Origin: Orthonyx spaldingii
Lineage: Eukaryota > Chordata > Aves > Passeriformes > Orthonychidae
DNA length: 64,000 nucleotides
Assembly: GCA_013397795.1 (NCBI GenBank)
Contig: VZTJ01004779.1
Span: 883,386-947,385, forward strand
Direction of reading: 5' to 3'
Positions 22,265-34,980 of this stretch are shown here, piece by piece. A program made the position numbers and the translations under genes. Within the stretch, counting starts at the first letter, position 1; the number at the start of each line of letters is the position of its first letter. Below the pieces are notes generated by a model. That model had not been told where the DNA came from. It did no database searches and saw only the letters and a program-made list of their open reading frames with translations.

Positions 22265-25200
22265 GTTTGAACATTCACAGTTTATATGATAATTGTGGCA
22301 TACAGTTTAAATCTATGGGGACTGTTGGACAAGCCGTAATACAAATTTGCCAGGCAAGTTCTGAAACATGCACATAAAGGTAGACATACGCTTTTCCTTG
22401 GAAGGTATAGATCCTTAGGAAAACAATGAAAACCATAGGTTTTTTGGAGGGGAAGGAGGACAGCTTTGTGACAAGGTAGCCCTAGAAAAGTCGATTTCCA
22501 CTTTTTTTTATAAGCCACAATTCTGGCTTGGCGCTTGCCATGAAGGAAGTACACAATTGTCAAAATGAGCCACCAATAAGTTTACTTGCTCCTTAACATA
22601 TATTTATGTTGCCCACTCTTTAGGTCTCAAATGGGAATGTGGTAAAGAATGACTGAATGCCTCAACTCTTGTCACTTTTTACTTCTCTCTTGCACGTGAA
22701 ACAGGCCAACAGACCTTTCTGAACTGCTCAGTCTGCTTCCCTTCATAGAAAGTTATAACCCATACTGACTTTCACAAAGTAAATACTATTCATACAGTCC
22801 AGTGACTTGCATAATGAATAGTTGTATTCCCCAAACTAGGTTACAAGGAACTTTTAAATTTCTCTAAGAATAATAATACAATAAAAATATTAAAAGAGTT
22901 ATGGAAAAACCATGCCCCACACAGAAGTCAGTGGGGCCAACTACATTTGTTAAAGTGTAGTTTTTGGTATCCAGCAAGTAATGTTACTTTAAATGCTATT
23001 CAAAAGCACTAATTATTTTTCTGAAATATATATCTGTGATCATAAGATTTTGCTTAAACTTAAGTGACATTAATCCTCCCTTAAAGACTTAAACTAGAAT
23101 TGAAAATCCAAAATTTCGATTCAACATTTTTACTATGATTATATGGTAATAAGACTTAGTGCAATAAGATATTAACCTGATTTTATTCTTTCAATTAGTT
23201 TTCCAAATATACAGTCTAGGGCCACATCTGAGTGATGTTCCTATACAAGCATCAATCATGTGAACTGGTATTTAAGATTCACATGTTCCATTCTTTCCAA
23301 ATTCTGTACCTCCACAGACAATTTTAGAGACATAATTACCTTTTATTATTTGCACTATCACATTAAAACTTCAACAAGATTACTCAGTTACATTTTCTAG
23401 TTGTATACCAGTTCAAACAATTGTTTTTATTTTGTGGTTATGTATTGACTCTAAGTTACTTCAATTATTCTTCTTTCCCTTTCACTTCAAAATATTTTTT
23501 GGCACACGCAAACCTTCCCAATTGTAAGATGAACAGAACATTGTAATAAATAATGTCAATCTATAGGCCTTCCAAGTTTCTTTATAAAGTAAGTATATTT
23601 TTACTTCTTGAATCAGAAAATAAGCAGCTTTATGATTTATTAGCAAATGGCAGGGAGGGGAGAACCTACTTAATTTTCAGACAAAAAAAAACCTATATGG
23701 ATGGATTTATATTTATGCTTTAGTTTTAAATTTTAACAAAGGCTTCCCTTGCAAAGGCTCTTGTTCTCCTCTGCTTTCTCAGTCTGAACTTCAGAGGTTT
23801 CCTCTGCCTTAAACATGCTGAGTTACCAGCTACGTGATTTCTTCTCAAAGACTGAGCTTTGGTGGAGAGTACAGAAGACAGGAGCAGACAAACAGGAGCT
23901 CTAATGAGAAAAAATTATGCTATGTAGAATAAACAAAAAATAAGCAAATTAAATGGTTGCGATTTATAACATTCATAAGCAGTGTTCACAGCAACTCGGC
24001 TTTACATTTTACAAGCCAAGCTATTTTATTGACCATTCAGGAATTCCATAATTAGCTATTTTGCTTTAAATTATATTTTGGACTTAGTTCTGTTTTCTTA
24101 TTAAACTTATAAACAAAACCCTTTACAGCTGATGAAAAACCTTCTTCTAAACGCATCATTGGAGACAAAACAAAATATAAACTTACTCCTTGATATTGCA
24201 AGCTAGAGTTAGCAGATCTAAAACATTAGATTTTCCTTTAGATTGATGGCTAGGTTTTATTTTAAGGATTGTCTGCTAGTAGAAAATCAAGGGAGTGCTG
24301 AGATCTCAGCTACCTTATATCCCCCTTTAATTCACATAACTAACATATGTCTGAGAAGTGCAAAATTATTAGGAAAACCTCTGCATTCTTGTATGAAATA
24401 ATTATCTAGTGAACAACTGATGGAGGCTGGGATTCTGTAAAACCCAAAGAAATGTAAAAGAAAGAGGTGAAAAAGCAACAAAACCAAACTGAAGCTTTGG
24501 GTATCTCCATGACAAGAATGAGCATTGCTCTATGATGTGTCACTTACTGTATGGTTTGCAGCTCAGTAACTATGAGTGCTTGAGTCCATACCTCAATATG
24601 GTGTTTAATTCATTTTGTCTTCATCCATATTTTGAGGTGCAGTACCTCAACTGGGGGAGCAATTCCTGAAGAAATATCATGATGATTTTATAGATGGACT
24701 TTCAATTTTTATTAAGTAGGAAAACAGCCTTTTCTTTCCAGAAAGCTGCCGTATGACTACAACTAATTTACAATAACAGGTTTTGATGGGTTATTTGCTT
24801 GCTTGTTTGCTGCTCTACTCCTATAAAGATTTCAGCTATAAATGTCCATTTTCTTAAGGTATCATTTGCAATATTCAGGCATACTGCTTCAGATAGCATT
24901 ACAAGAACATTTTTTTAATCATACAACATTGCTTAAAGTACAGATTTTTTGTTATGTTAGGTTTTGTTACAGCACAGAGTTGTACAGTATTTTAGCTGGC
25001 TGCCTATAGATTGTCTGGCTTTCACCTCTATATATTGTGATTTAACAGCCCAGTGCCAAGATTTCCAAGCTCCAGTCAGCTTCATTGCTCAGTATTTATG
25101 TTCTGCTTTGGTTTCATGTTCTTACTTTCATTAGAAATGTTTTCCTAATCTTGTACTTCTTTTCTTGTGAAGCAAGCTTCTGTTTTCTATTCCTGCTCTC

Positions 25201-25510
25201 AGCACTTCTCAAACCATGATGATGCCTACAGTAAAGTTGAATTTTTCCTTGGTTATGTGTTCTGGAGTGTTTTTGGGGTTTTTTTGCTACATCACTAGGC
25301 AGGGACACTGAGCTTCTTTTTAGTGCCAGTCCTGTGGTTTACAGGTGTAAATAATTGTGAAATGCAGATATGTTCAAAAGTGTCATTCCTATTGGCTTTG
25401 TACTGGGGTTATTCCTTCTCCCAGTTTTTGCACAATCATTACAAACTGAGTAAGCGTGTTGAGAGCAGAAAGCAGTGCACACTTCCATCCCTGCACAGCA
25501 CTCCTGTGAC
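22265..25510. other. AT-rich non-coding stretch
   Basis: More than 3 kb with no supported gene or named repeat. Frames are shorter than 95 codons and lack motifs. A T-rich patch lies near 25260-25290 (gtttttggggtttttttgct). Confidence 0.5.
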
Positions 25511-25800
25511 ACAGGACCACAGAATGTCTGAGCCCGGAAGGCACCTCTAGAGATTGTCCAGTCCAATTCCTACTTCAAGCAGAATGCTCAGGGCCATGGG
25601 TGTTGAATATCTCAAAGGATGGAGCCTTGACAAAGCCTCAGGGTAGCCTGTGCCAGACTTTGACTACTTTCCCACTAGAAAAGTTCCCTCTTACTTTTAT
25701 GTAGAATTGTGCCTGCCATTCTCTCACTGTGCCTCAGTGTCCTGTTCTGTTGTTTATATTCCCTCCCCCATCAGATGTTTATGCACATGGATAACAATAA
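25511..25800 (-). repeat. CR1 LINE fragment (3' end and adjoining region)
   Basis: From the tip the plus strand reads ggaccacagaatgtctgag, aggcacctctagagattgtc, atatctcaaaggatggagcc, cctgtgccagactttg, gtcctgttctgttg and catcagatgtttatgcacat. That is the expected order of an inverted CR1 3' region over about 290 bases. Internal gaps and substitutions show age. Frames across it (25323-25550, 25339-25566, 25709-25900) are not genes. Confidence 0.9.
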
Positions 25801-27504
25801 GCAAAAATTAAGAAGTGTTTCTAAAGAAATAAATATTTTTCCTCGGAAAACATTGAAACAAAAGTCTTACATTCTTCTACATTTCTCAAAACAAAATTGA
25901 GATGTTCATCAGGTAAATTCTGACACTAAATGACACTTCCAAAACAATAATTTTGTATCTGTAGATTTAGAAGCAGTTTTTATCATTGGGTTTCCATCTA
26001 TTCTTGGTAGAACTAAAATTAAGTAATTAAGAATCTGTCTCTCATCTGGTGCAAATTAGCAAAATTTCATAGGAATGAATATAAATGCAAACAAGCAAGC
26101 AAACAATAACTTAGAATCTAGCTATTAACTTTGATTAAAACTGCTCTATTTGGCAGTTCATCACTCAGCCAATTATCAGAAAAATTAATTACTTCCTGAA
26201 AATCACATTGGAGATGTATTGAAACACAATATAAAAATCATCAGAATTATTTCCTCTTCCTTCCATAGTATGTGTCACTTGAATTATTATCTATTTTTAA
26301 ATCCATTCTTGTCATTTCACAGAATTTTTCACTTCTCACACCTGAAGGAATTCCAGGATTTTGGTGTTTCTGATGTAAACCTGGTCTTTAAAAAACAGTA
26401 CCTTCAGTTTGGAGAGCACATACTTTAGTTTTTAAAAGGCAATCAGGAAGCAAATACCCTGTCCATCCTATCCAACCATTCAAGCAAGAAGTATAACAAA
26501 CCAGACAGAACAACAAACCCACAGTAAAAATCTACTTAACTCATTTACAACCAGATTTTATTACTTTTGCCCATGTGTTATCAATTATCCCCATTAGTAC
26601 TTATATAAGAATTAAAATTCCTATTTATAATAGCAATATAATCAAACATTTCTGAAGCTCAGGGTTGCATAATAAATGCAACAAATCCTACAGATATATT
26701 CTTGTCATCTCCTTAAAGGTGTTATTGCCACATTTAAAGTGTGAAGGCATAATGTATAGATTAAGAGTAACCTGATTTTCACATGAGCTCAGAACAGATC
26801 ACAGTTGTAGTGCAGATGGTTGGCATCTTTTCAGATCCGTCTGAACACTGAGAGTTTTCTAAAGATTAAAAAGGGGAATCACCACCAGTAAAGAAACAAG
26901 ATTGTTTATATTTTCTACTGTCTATGCAGTAATTAAACCAGGTATTATAGCAATAACAAAAACGCAAGGCATTAAATTCAAGAAATTCTGGTTCATTGAG
27001 AATGTAAATTGCTTTTTAATTTCCTGACCTTATAATGTAAGAGGATGATTAACATATCATAATCTCGTAGAATTGATAGTTTAAATACCCAATTACAAAT
27101 ACTCTGCACAGCAACAGACTTTATAGTCAACATACTGAGTATTCTGAAAGAAGGAAGCTGACTTTTTAAGCACAGCAAGAAAAAAAAGATATAAAATTTT
27201 GGATTACAAAGTTACCAGAAAAAAAACCCAACAAAACAAAACAAAAAAAGTATGCATCTCTTAAGCAAGATTACTTCCTGACATCAAATGTGTGCCTGGT
27301 AAAAGTAACACCTGTCTTCAACTACACTGAAACATACAGAGATTACCTCTCTTAATCGTAAGGATGTTTTCGAACAGCCTCGTTTTACCTGTGCAGGTGT
27401 GTGTGTGTGTCTGAGGGTGACACATCCTTCCCATGCCATGATCCCAGAAGAGCACTGCTCATGGGCACCCCTGTGCTGGCTCTGCTCAGTGGGGTAGCAG
27501 CCTG
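25801..27504. other. AT-rich non-coding stretch
   Basis: No supported feature. An A/C simple run lies at about 27218-27249 (aaaaaacccaacaaaacaaa) and a short (GT) run at about 27398-27410. Confidence 0.5.
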
Positions 27505-27705
27505 TGTGGTGCTGTGTTTTGGATTTGTGACTAAAGCAGCACTGCTAACACACCAGTGCTCTCGCTCCTGCTGAGCACTGCATCACCTCTCTCTCCACAC
27601 TCTTCCCACCAGGAGCAGGCTGGGGCTGCACAGGGAGTTGTGAGGAGACAGCTGGGACTGCTGACCCCAGCTGACCACAGGGATATCCCATAATACAAAA
27701 CGTGA
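27505..27705 (+). mobile_element. Avian LTR-like dispersed repeat, decayed
   Basis: The block contains ctgtgttttggatttgtgac, a gap, gctaacacaccagtgctctc, tcctgctgagcactgc, ccaccaggagcaggctgggg, a block around cagctgggactgctgacccc, and agggatatcccataatac, in that order. I recognise this word series as a repeat common in bird genomes that I associate with ERV-type solo LTRs. No flanking internal retroviral region is visible. The family assignment is from memory and not certain; it could instead be another retroelement's 5' region. The 145-codon minus-strand frame (27531-27968) is antisense to it. Confidence 0.5.
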
Positions 27706-29300
27706 AGGACTGGGCAGGAGGTGTTTTTTGGCATGCAATCCTTATATTTATTATTTTTGCAATTGAGTTTGAGGTACTGGTGTATGGATAAAATAAATAG
27801 AAAAATAAGCTTTATAGCATATGCAAATATGCACAGAAATCCTGCAAAGTAATCCAGTGGGGGGTGAAGACAGACGTACATGCATGTGCATATTTTAATA
27901 TATGTCATAAATATAAAAATATGCATATTATATATCCTCCTACTCACATCCCTGTGGGAGACTATCACTTATTCTAATGACTATTACAGGAGAGAAGACT
28001 AGCATTTAAATCCCATTGCTCCTACTTTTTGATCTTTCATGAAGGCTCTTCCACCTGAGATCTAATGTCTGTCCTTTAAACTCATCTATTAAATGTGCTT
28101 AATTCATATGAGAAACAGAAACATACTTTATACCAAAGGGGCAGGGTATCTTTATAACTCACTGGCATACTGCTGGGAGTCTCAAAAGGTAGTCTCTCAC
28201 TACTTAAAACTAGTGATCCAGCTATAAAAGTCATGCCTTTGCTTGGCATTAGAAACGGTCTGTGGGAAACAGGATGAGACCAAGGCCTACTGTGTAGCTC
28301 AGTAAAATCTCGAAGTATCATTTACTTTACCATGGTGCTTTTTGAGGTCATTTTTATGATATAGACCTGTTGCTTCCTGTACTATATTTAGACTGAAAAC
28401 TCAATTTTGAGTATTTTAATATTGGTCAGCACTCAGACCAGTAGTGACCTCTCTCACAAGCTTCTTGTATTAATGCTGTACAGAGATATATCATAATTAT
28501 AAAATCCTATAGATGGAAACATACTTTAAAGCATGAGTAGTAGCAGAGACATGTCTAGTTACTTGAATTATTGTGGCATACCTTTTAAGCTTTCAAAGGT
28601 ATTCAGTATTATTTTGAAAGATTTTTGAAAGTATAGGTTTGACCAAGAAATCCTTTTAAAATTAACCAGATAGATTGTGAAAGGAAGAACAAACAGATTA
28701 AAAAGCAAAGCAAGGAACTATTTGTAAGCCTGTTACTGAGAATACAGGCAAAATAAAGGTTATGAAACAGATAAGCATTGAACACTCAGCTGGAATATAA
28801 ATGAACTCGTAGCTCTCCACTCTGTGCAGTTCTCCTCTATTCCCCCTCCATATTTCACTGCTTACTCAGTGTTTTGTTTGCACTGATTCCTCTGAGCCAA
28901 ATATACTACAAATAACCTTAACCTTTCTCAGCACAATCTATACATACCTCTTGTTATATTATGCCTTGAAGGAAATTTAGAGTATTGCTGTTGTACATCG
29001 TTAATGTACCCAGAGGTTTTCCTTCTTTCTTTGATCAATGAAACAAATAGTGTGAAGAAAGTAAAGCAAATCCGTAACTACAAAAGTTTACTAAAAAAGG
29101 TCAGTATTAGTACAGTTATTTTCTGAACACAGCCAGTCAATGTACTTGCATGCTAGGTGAATAGTAAACAGAGCAGTCGGCAGAATGTATCAAATGGGTC
29201 CTGTGGCCTATTAGAGAAATTATTAAATTATCAGTCATAACAAGTAGAGCTTGGATGAAATTAATATTGGCTATTGTTTTTCACAGGTGCAAGCAAGATT
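27706..29300. other. AT-rich non-coding stretch
   Basis: No gene or repeat identified. The A/T-rich run at 27895-27935 carries repeated atatgcat-like words. Confidence 0.5.
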
Positions 29301-29600
29301 GTATCTGTTAATAATCATTCCTTCCAGCAGATCTCCCTGAGGCAACAAGTCCAGGCTCATGGAAAGCAGACATTTGGGTTGTCAGCAAAAGATCTCCTCC
29401 CACATGCCCATCACCACTGAGCCACTGCCTGGGATGAGCCAGGAGCTGCATCTCTGCAGAGAACAACATCTGTCCCAGCAAAGAAGCAGAGAGCCAACCT
29501 CACAGCCCATACCCTCAAAGTCCTGCATTCTGAGGGTAGCAAGGTCCTGAAAGGAGCATGACAGAAAGAAGTAGAACAAGGACCTGTATTAATAATTGTT
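29301..29600. other. GC-richer patch, unidentified
   Basis: Frames are open on both strands (29359-29550 plus; 29382-29579 and 29411-29638 minus), explained by local GC content. A decayed repeat or non-coding exon is possible. No family words were recognised. Confidence 0.3.
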
Positions 29601-29615
29601 GGGGGGAGGGGGGGG
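29601..29615 (+). repeat. G-tract (G6-A-G8)
   Basis: An uninterrupted purine tract of six G, one A and eight G. It is the densest G run in the window and lies about 45 bases upstream of a CR1 copy. Confidence 0.95.
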
Positions 29616-29661
29616 TGTTGTTTTCTGATTTTGTCCACTTAACAATTGAAATTAAGGGAAA

Positions 29662-30030
29662 CACCTGGAGAAGAGAAGGCTCTGGGGAGACCTTGTAGCA
29701 AGTTTCCAGTATATAAAAGGACCTACAAGAGAGATAGAGAGGAACTTTTTATAAGGCCACATAATGACAGGACAAGGGGTAATGGCTTTAAGATGAAGAA
29801 GGTTAGGGTTAGATTTGGAATAAATTCTTTACTGTGAGATTGGTGAGACATTGGAACAGGTTGTCCAGAGAAGCTGTGGATGCCCCATTCCTGGAATTGT
29901 TCAAGGTCAGGTTGGATGGAGCTCTGAGCAATCTGGTCTAGTGGAACATGTTCCTGTCTATGGCAGGGGACTGAATCTCGATCATCTTTAGGGTCCCTCC
30001 AAACCATTTAATGAGTCTATGAAACTATGC
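29662..30030 (+). repeat. CR1 LINE 3' portion with ORF2 C-terminal remnant
   Basis: The plus strand reads ggagaagagaaggctctggg, then a frame encoding NDRTRGNGFK (29763-29792), a hallmark of the CR1 ORF2 C-terminus. It continues with tggaacaggttgtccagaga, gctgtggatgccccattcct, aaggtcaggttggatggagc and the 3' tip agtctatgaaactatg. In intact CR1, ORF2 encodes the endonuclease and reverse transcriptase. Here only the last part remains, with frameshifts and stops, so it is dead. TTAGGGTTA at 29803-29811 is part of this copy, not a telomere repeat. Confidence 0.92.
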
Positions 30031-30918
30031 AGAGCTAGAAATGGATCTCCTTAAAAAAATTTGGTATTTCAAATTTTCCTTTTATCTTAGACCAAGACAA
30101 AATGTTGACATTCATAAACAATGAATTAATTTTCAGTTTAATTAAGTGATTTTCTTTTTTTTTTGTATTAGCAATGAGAAAGATTTAGCTTGCTTGGTAA
30201 TTCAAACTACTGCAGGGTTTTGGGTAGTTTTGTTTGTTTTAGAAAAGAAAAGGAAAAATTAAATTCAAGACTCATGAGCATTAAATCACATTTCCTTAGA
30301 GTGCCATGATTCCTCATGAGAGCTTTATATCACATTCTTACCTTTGTTCTCCTGTGAACAAATTATATTTCATATAATGCACTCTACAGCTTACAGGGAA
30401 AAAACTAATACAACATAAATAATGTAAAAGCTAAAAGCCCCTCATCCCCCAAACCACAGGAATCATTCCTAGCAAAGAATAAGGGGCCCATCTGCACATC
30501 CAACTCGTGAAGGGGAAAAAAAATGTAGATGGCAGCCTAAACTAAAATTTCAGAACAACTGAAGTTTTCTGTAGGAAATTATTGATTTTCAAGGAGCCAC
30601 ATTTTCAGAGGAAAAAGTCCCAACATAACATGACAGATTTCATAAGTCTGTGAGTAAAAACCCACCACTCAGAAGTGTAATTCTCAAGAGACTTGTAATC
30701 TTAATAGTTTCAGTACAGGCACAAAGATAATGTAGATATTATTCCCCTCTGCAGCTCAAGCTACTCATTTGCCTTCCTTCTGTTTTGAGCCTATTCAGAA
30801 TATACCTGATCCTCCAACTCAGAAATCTCACATTTCCCAAAAGCAGAGAAAAAAACCCACAAATCCACATGACTAAGGAAGGCATAATTTTTTTTCAAGG
30901 CATACATGTTTCGAATGT
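30031..30918. other. AT-rich non-coding stretch
   Basis: No supported feature. A minus-strand AAG/GTAAGA donor-like site lies at about 30341, but its nearest acceptor would leave an exon of only 10 nt. Confidence 0.5.
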
Positions 30919-31112
30919 CTACTGGCCGTTGAAGTCATACAAACAATTAAAATAGCCTTGCAGGAATCCCTTTTCCTTGCTACATCTTCTGCGCAGATAC
31001 TCTGTTTTGTTTGCAGCAGAGTCAAAAGTTTCACACTTGCAACCAGACTTTACACAGACTTCTATCCTTGTCTCCCAGAAACACTGCGCTGTGGCACTAC
31101 AGTTGGCACCAC
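30919..31112 (-). CDS. Alternative minus-strand terminal exon candidate, cysteine-rich
   Basis: Seen: reading the minus strand, an acceptor-like caccttctttaaatccag leads into a frame open for about 64 codons to a TAG at 30919-30921. The peptide has seven cysteines in 60 residues with a CKC pair, an N-glycosylation-like NCSATAQC start and an ending GYFNCLYDFNGQ. That pattern would suit a secreted domain. It lies directly opposite the plus-strand exon candidate at 31017-31127, so at most one is likely to be real. The plus-strand reading has two good splice sites and is preferred. No known family was recognised. Confidence 0.2.
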
Positions 31113-31127
31113 CTGGATTTAAAGAAG
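31017..31127 (+). CDS. Candidate internal coding exon, symmetric phase 1-1
   Basis: Seen: the acceptor tactctgttttgtttgcag ends at 31016, and the segment closes with AAAGAAG before the donor GTGAGA at 31128. Both sites fit vertebrate consensus well. The 111-nt segment is open in the frame that enters and leaves in phase 1, so it would add 37 residues without a shift. The peptide starts ESKVSHLQPDFTQTS, then ILVSQKHCAVALQLAPPGFK. CpG and GC are a little higher than in the flanks. Known: paired strong sites plus symmetric phase is typical of internal or cassette exons. Inferred: this is the best exon candidate in the window. No gene or domain was recognised, and no compatible neighbouring exon could be fixed. 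Confidence 0.45.
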
Positions 31128-34100
31128 GTGAGACACTAAACATGAGATATCTTGTTTTACTTTTTAAATCTAACTGTATGTTTATATGCTTATACTGAAG
31201 AATTCTGAAGGTGTTGTAGATACATAGAAAAACCTGTAAAATGGCATCTACACCCAACTAATAAACATGGAGAAAGGCATGTTTTATATAAGAGGTTACA
31301 AAATCCCAAATTATACCAAATATGAGAAAGACACCTGTTAGATTTATAGTCACCTTTCAAGTTACCTGTCACACACCACATTTTCTGATACACACTCCAC
31401 ATCTCCCCCAGATGTAGGTGAAAACAATGTTATAGTTGTCAACTAGCACACCCAAGAGATAAGAATTAAAAGAGTTGATATCGCTTCTGCAAATGTAGTA
31501 ATACCTTCTGAGCAGACACAATTTTGATACAAATTTTAAATACATAGTCACATCACTTAACATGAAAGTATTCAGTATTTCATTTTTACCCAAATCATTT
31601 AATGGGTGACTTAATGCCTTGTTTACTGTGTGCTATTGAACTGTGAATTGGGAAAGGATTCGGTTCCACCGTGAGCTTTTTGGAGCATGCATCACAGTAG
31701 TGTCAGAGTGCTTATCAATTCTAATTATTTTCCACAGGCCTGCATTGAGACAAGGATCTATTATTATCCCCATTACACAGAAAGAGAGTTAAGACAAACA
31801 GTGTATAAGATCAAAGTATTTGCTAATTTTGGATACCTATTTGAGATGGATAGGATGTGATTATTTGCTATTGTATACCACTTCACATTCCCAAACCAGA
31901 GTTCTCATTAATAAATTTAGTTAAAGGGCTCAAGAACTGAGCTAAAAGCCATGAGGATTAGCTCTTCCTCTTACCTCATCCTATTCTCATTAGTCAGAAT
32001 TGCCAAGACTTCTCTGCCCAGCTACTACTGTTTTCCCTTGTGAGCTGCTCTTGCTCTAAGTTTCTGATGTCCCCTCTCCAGGCTGTTCCATTCACACCTT
32101 GTCACTACTGGACTCCTGAATTCCTGTCTTGTCATTGCCTAACTTGATTCTCTTTCCTCTGTCCTACCTTTCTTTCATCAAAGCAACCTTCATTGTTTTT
32201 CCTGCATTTCCAGTCCATTATGAGATTCATCTTCTGTCTCCCTGTAGGACTGATCCTAGTCTTTTATCCTTTGCCCCTGATCTCTCTGTAAATCTGTGCA
32301 TTAATCAAAGATTTCACAGGTATAGATGTTATTGTGAAATATGTTAAACATAACAGGCAGGAATTGACAATTGGTACCTTCATTACATTTGAGCACAAGG
32401 AAACCAAGTGACTGTCACATGGGGTATCATGCACTGAAAAGATCACACAGGTATCTGCAAACTTAGAGGATTAATGTCTTCATTAGAAAAAATAGTGGCT
32501 TGTTTAATATACTTTATTTCTTAAAGCATCAAGAGAGCCTACCTATAAAAGCATCATCAATATTTGTAAAAGCCTTTACAAGTTTTACAGGAAAGATACC
32601 TAGATGTGCAAATAATCTCATTTGTAAGCACATTGAGGCAATCAGGAGTTATGCATTCTTTGCTGGCCAGCAAAGAAGTAATAAAACAAAGATAAGCACA
32701 CTTTCAAAGCAAATATTCCCACAGCTAAGTACAAACTGTGAGTTACAACAGCATAATCAACTATTAGAGAAAGTCTTACATCAAATACGAAGCCTGCAAA
32801 GCTGATTTTTTTACAAGTATATTCAAGTAAAAGCTGCTATTAGTCTATGACATATCTTAGACAACTCTACACCACAACCCTAATAGAAAACGAAGGCAAA
32901 TGGCCTTGAATAAATCCCAGTTTGATTACCAACATCCCAATGAAAGCCAAGACCATGACAAACCAGATGCAAACACTCAAAACCATGAAGCTTAAATTCA
33001 TCAACCTGTTCTAATCCCAGTCAGTAGTTAAGAGATTTTTACTGTAGCAATGACAGAATAACGCAACGTATTCCCCACACCAAGTCCACTTTTCCAGTAT
33101 TTCAAGGGCAGCACAGCACTGAAGATTGCTGGGAGTGTTTATTGCTTTAATGGACTATTCTAAAAACTCAAGCAACTTTCAAAACCATACCCTGTAGTTT
33201 AGACTACAGGACCCAAACCAAAAAGGTTGACAAATATTGATATTTTATACTCCATACTGGCATTACTGCAGTAATGTTGGTATAACCCCAAAGCTCCTAC
33301 AGACACCTATGCAATGCTTCTTTTTATTTCTGAGACAACTAATTTATGTTAAATCTACCTTTTATAGTCTATTCCTTCATAAGATAGCATTACATTGCTT
33401 TCTCTAGCTGTAACAATAATACCACTCTTATTATTAAGAAAACAAAAAGCAGATTGAAACCAAGCTGTAATTTACCAATAGGAAGTGTAAAGAAACAAAC
33501 ACAAGAACAAGAACACAAACTCTTTACCTGACTTTAGGGAATAGGTCAAGACCCTTTTTGAAGGTTTGACAGTGACTTATCAGAGTCCTCATATTTAAGA
33601 ATAGTCCTGAAGCAGTCTAAACCAGAAAATCCTGTTCTCATCTTTCCCTTCATATTCCTATACCAACAGGCAAGCTCACAACACATGACTTTGGAATTAG
33701 GTAGTTGATTAAACACTCAACCTGCCTGTACATGATTACTGCAGATGACCTCCAAAAAAACAATTCAAACCCCAACAAGAAAGACCCAGAAGCAGAAGCA
33801 CCTACTGCTGCAATAATTCTGTCATGATGGTCTGGCTTGGGTCACTGCAGAGATGAGATTATTCATTAACATTCAATTGTGTGGGACAAAACCAGAAAAT
33901 AAGGGTTAAATTTTGATCCTATTTACAACATTGTAAATGTCTACTAGACTGAGTAAGAGAAAACAGAGGTAGAAATGTTACCTTGTTCACAGCAAAAGTA
34001 AACACTCCTTTGAACCGATGGAAGGTGACCTATGCTTCTGACAAAATTCCCTTCTGTTTCACCCAGATTTTGTTCATAGTCCCCAGTTTGTGACTTTTAA

Positions 34101-34700
34101 AGTGATACACCCTTTAGGAATAATATTTTGTGCATTAATTGCAATCAGAATAGTTATTTGACAATATTATCAGAATAAAGGTGACATAAAGAGTCTAAAT
34201 TTTTAAGGATTTTTTAAACAGAGCTGCTAAAATGCTTTCCTTTCCCACTTTCCTCACATCTGCATCATATGAGGAGATGTCTAATTTACTGGTACGATTA
34301 ACTTTTTCCTTCTGTGCTAGAGATTTTACTAGTAATATATATATAGAAAGGAAAACTAATAAATGTACTATATTTTCCCCCTCCAAAAATACTATCTTGT
34401 ATTTAAATAAACAGTCTGAAATGCACAGTTTTAGCAGGAAGTCTGTATTCAGCACTATAAAAAATCAGGCCAACCCTTTCAGCATCCTATATTTAGGTTG
34501 AGCTTTGCATATTTTAAATTGTTCACTTTTATTTCATTAATGGGGGTGAGTAGTAAAAATCCAGCAAAACCAAATCATACAATTTTTGACAATTATCTCC
34601 ATGCATTTGCCTCCATCACTCTTAAACAAAAAGAATCCAATATAGGCAACATATAATGAATTTTGCTAAACATACTCTACATTTTCACACACCGACAGAC
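31128..34700. other. AT-rich non-coding stretch with C/T-rich patch
   Basis: The plus strand at about 31960-32290 is C/T-rich and G-poor. Minus-strand donor-like sites occur near 31972 (GAG/GTAAGA) and 33529 (CAG/GTAAAG). The latter has about 26 open codons upstream but no convincing acceptor. The 101-codon plus-strand frame at 32500-32805 has no motif. Confidence 0.4.
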
Positions 34701-34739
34701 AAGTTATTCAATGAGAACAGGGAAATATCAGTTTGTTGT

Positions 34740-34980
34740 CCACTGAGGATGCTTTATACCGTGTTATGAATCGGGAGTTCTCATTTTCTGAAGCTGCTGT
34801 GCTTTGTAATGCAAATGCACTAATGAAAGCAATGTCTCATGACTGCAGATGAATTACATTACATGAGTGAGAATAACTACTGCTGTTCTAACAAACAAAT
34901 GTGGTGACTTCGGCACAATTTATATAACGATAAATATAAGCAGCTGATGCAGGTGTTCTCAGACAGTAGAACATACTTCT
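34740..34980. promoter_or_regulatory. Candidate conserved non-coding element
   Basis: Unique sequence with dense homeodomain-type TAAT cores and a perfect POU octamer ATGCAAAT at 34809-34816. It shows no repeat or coding signature. This composition resembles developmental enhancers, but conservation cannot be judged from one sequence. Confidence 0.2.

Noticed and set aside
27531..27968. 145-codon minus-strand frame as a gene
   Set aside because: Half is antisense to the LTR-like repeat and the rest is AT-rich with no recognisable motif.
29803..29811. Interstitial telomere repeat (TTAGGGTTA)
   Set aside because: It is only one and a half units and lies inside a CR1 copy, where similar words belong to the ORF2 end.
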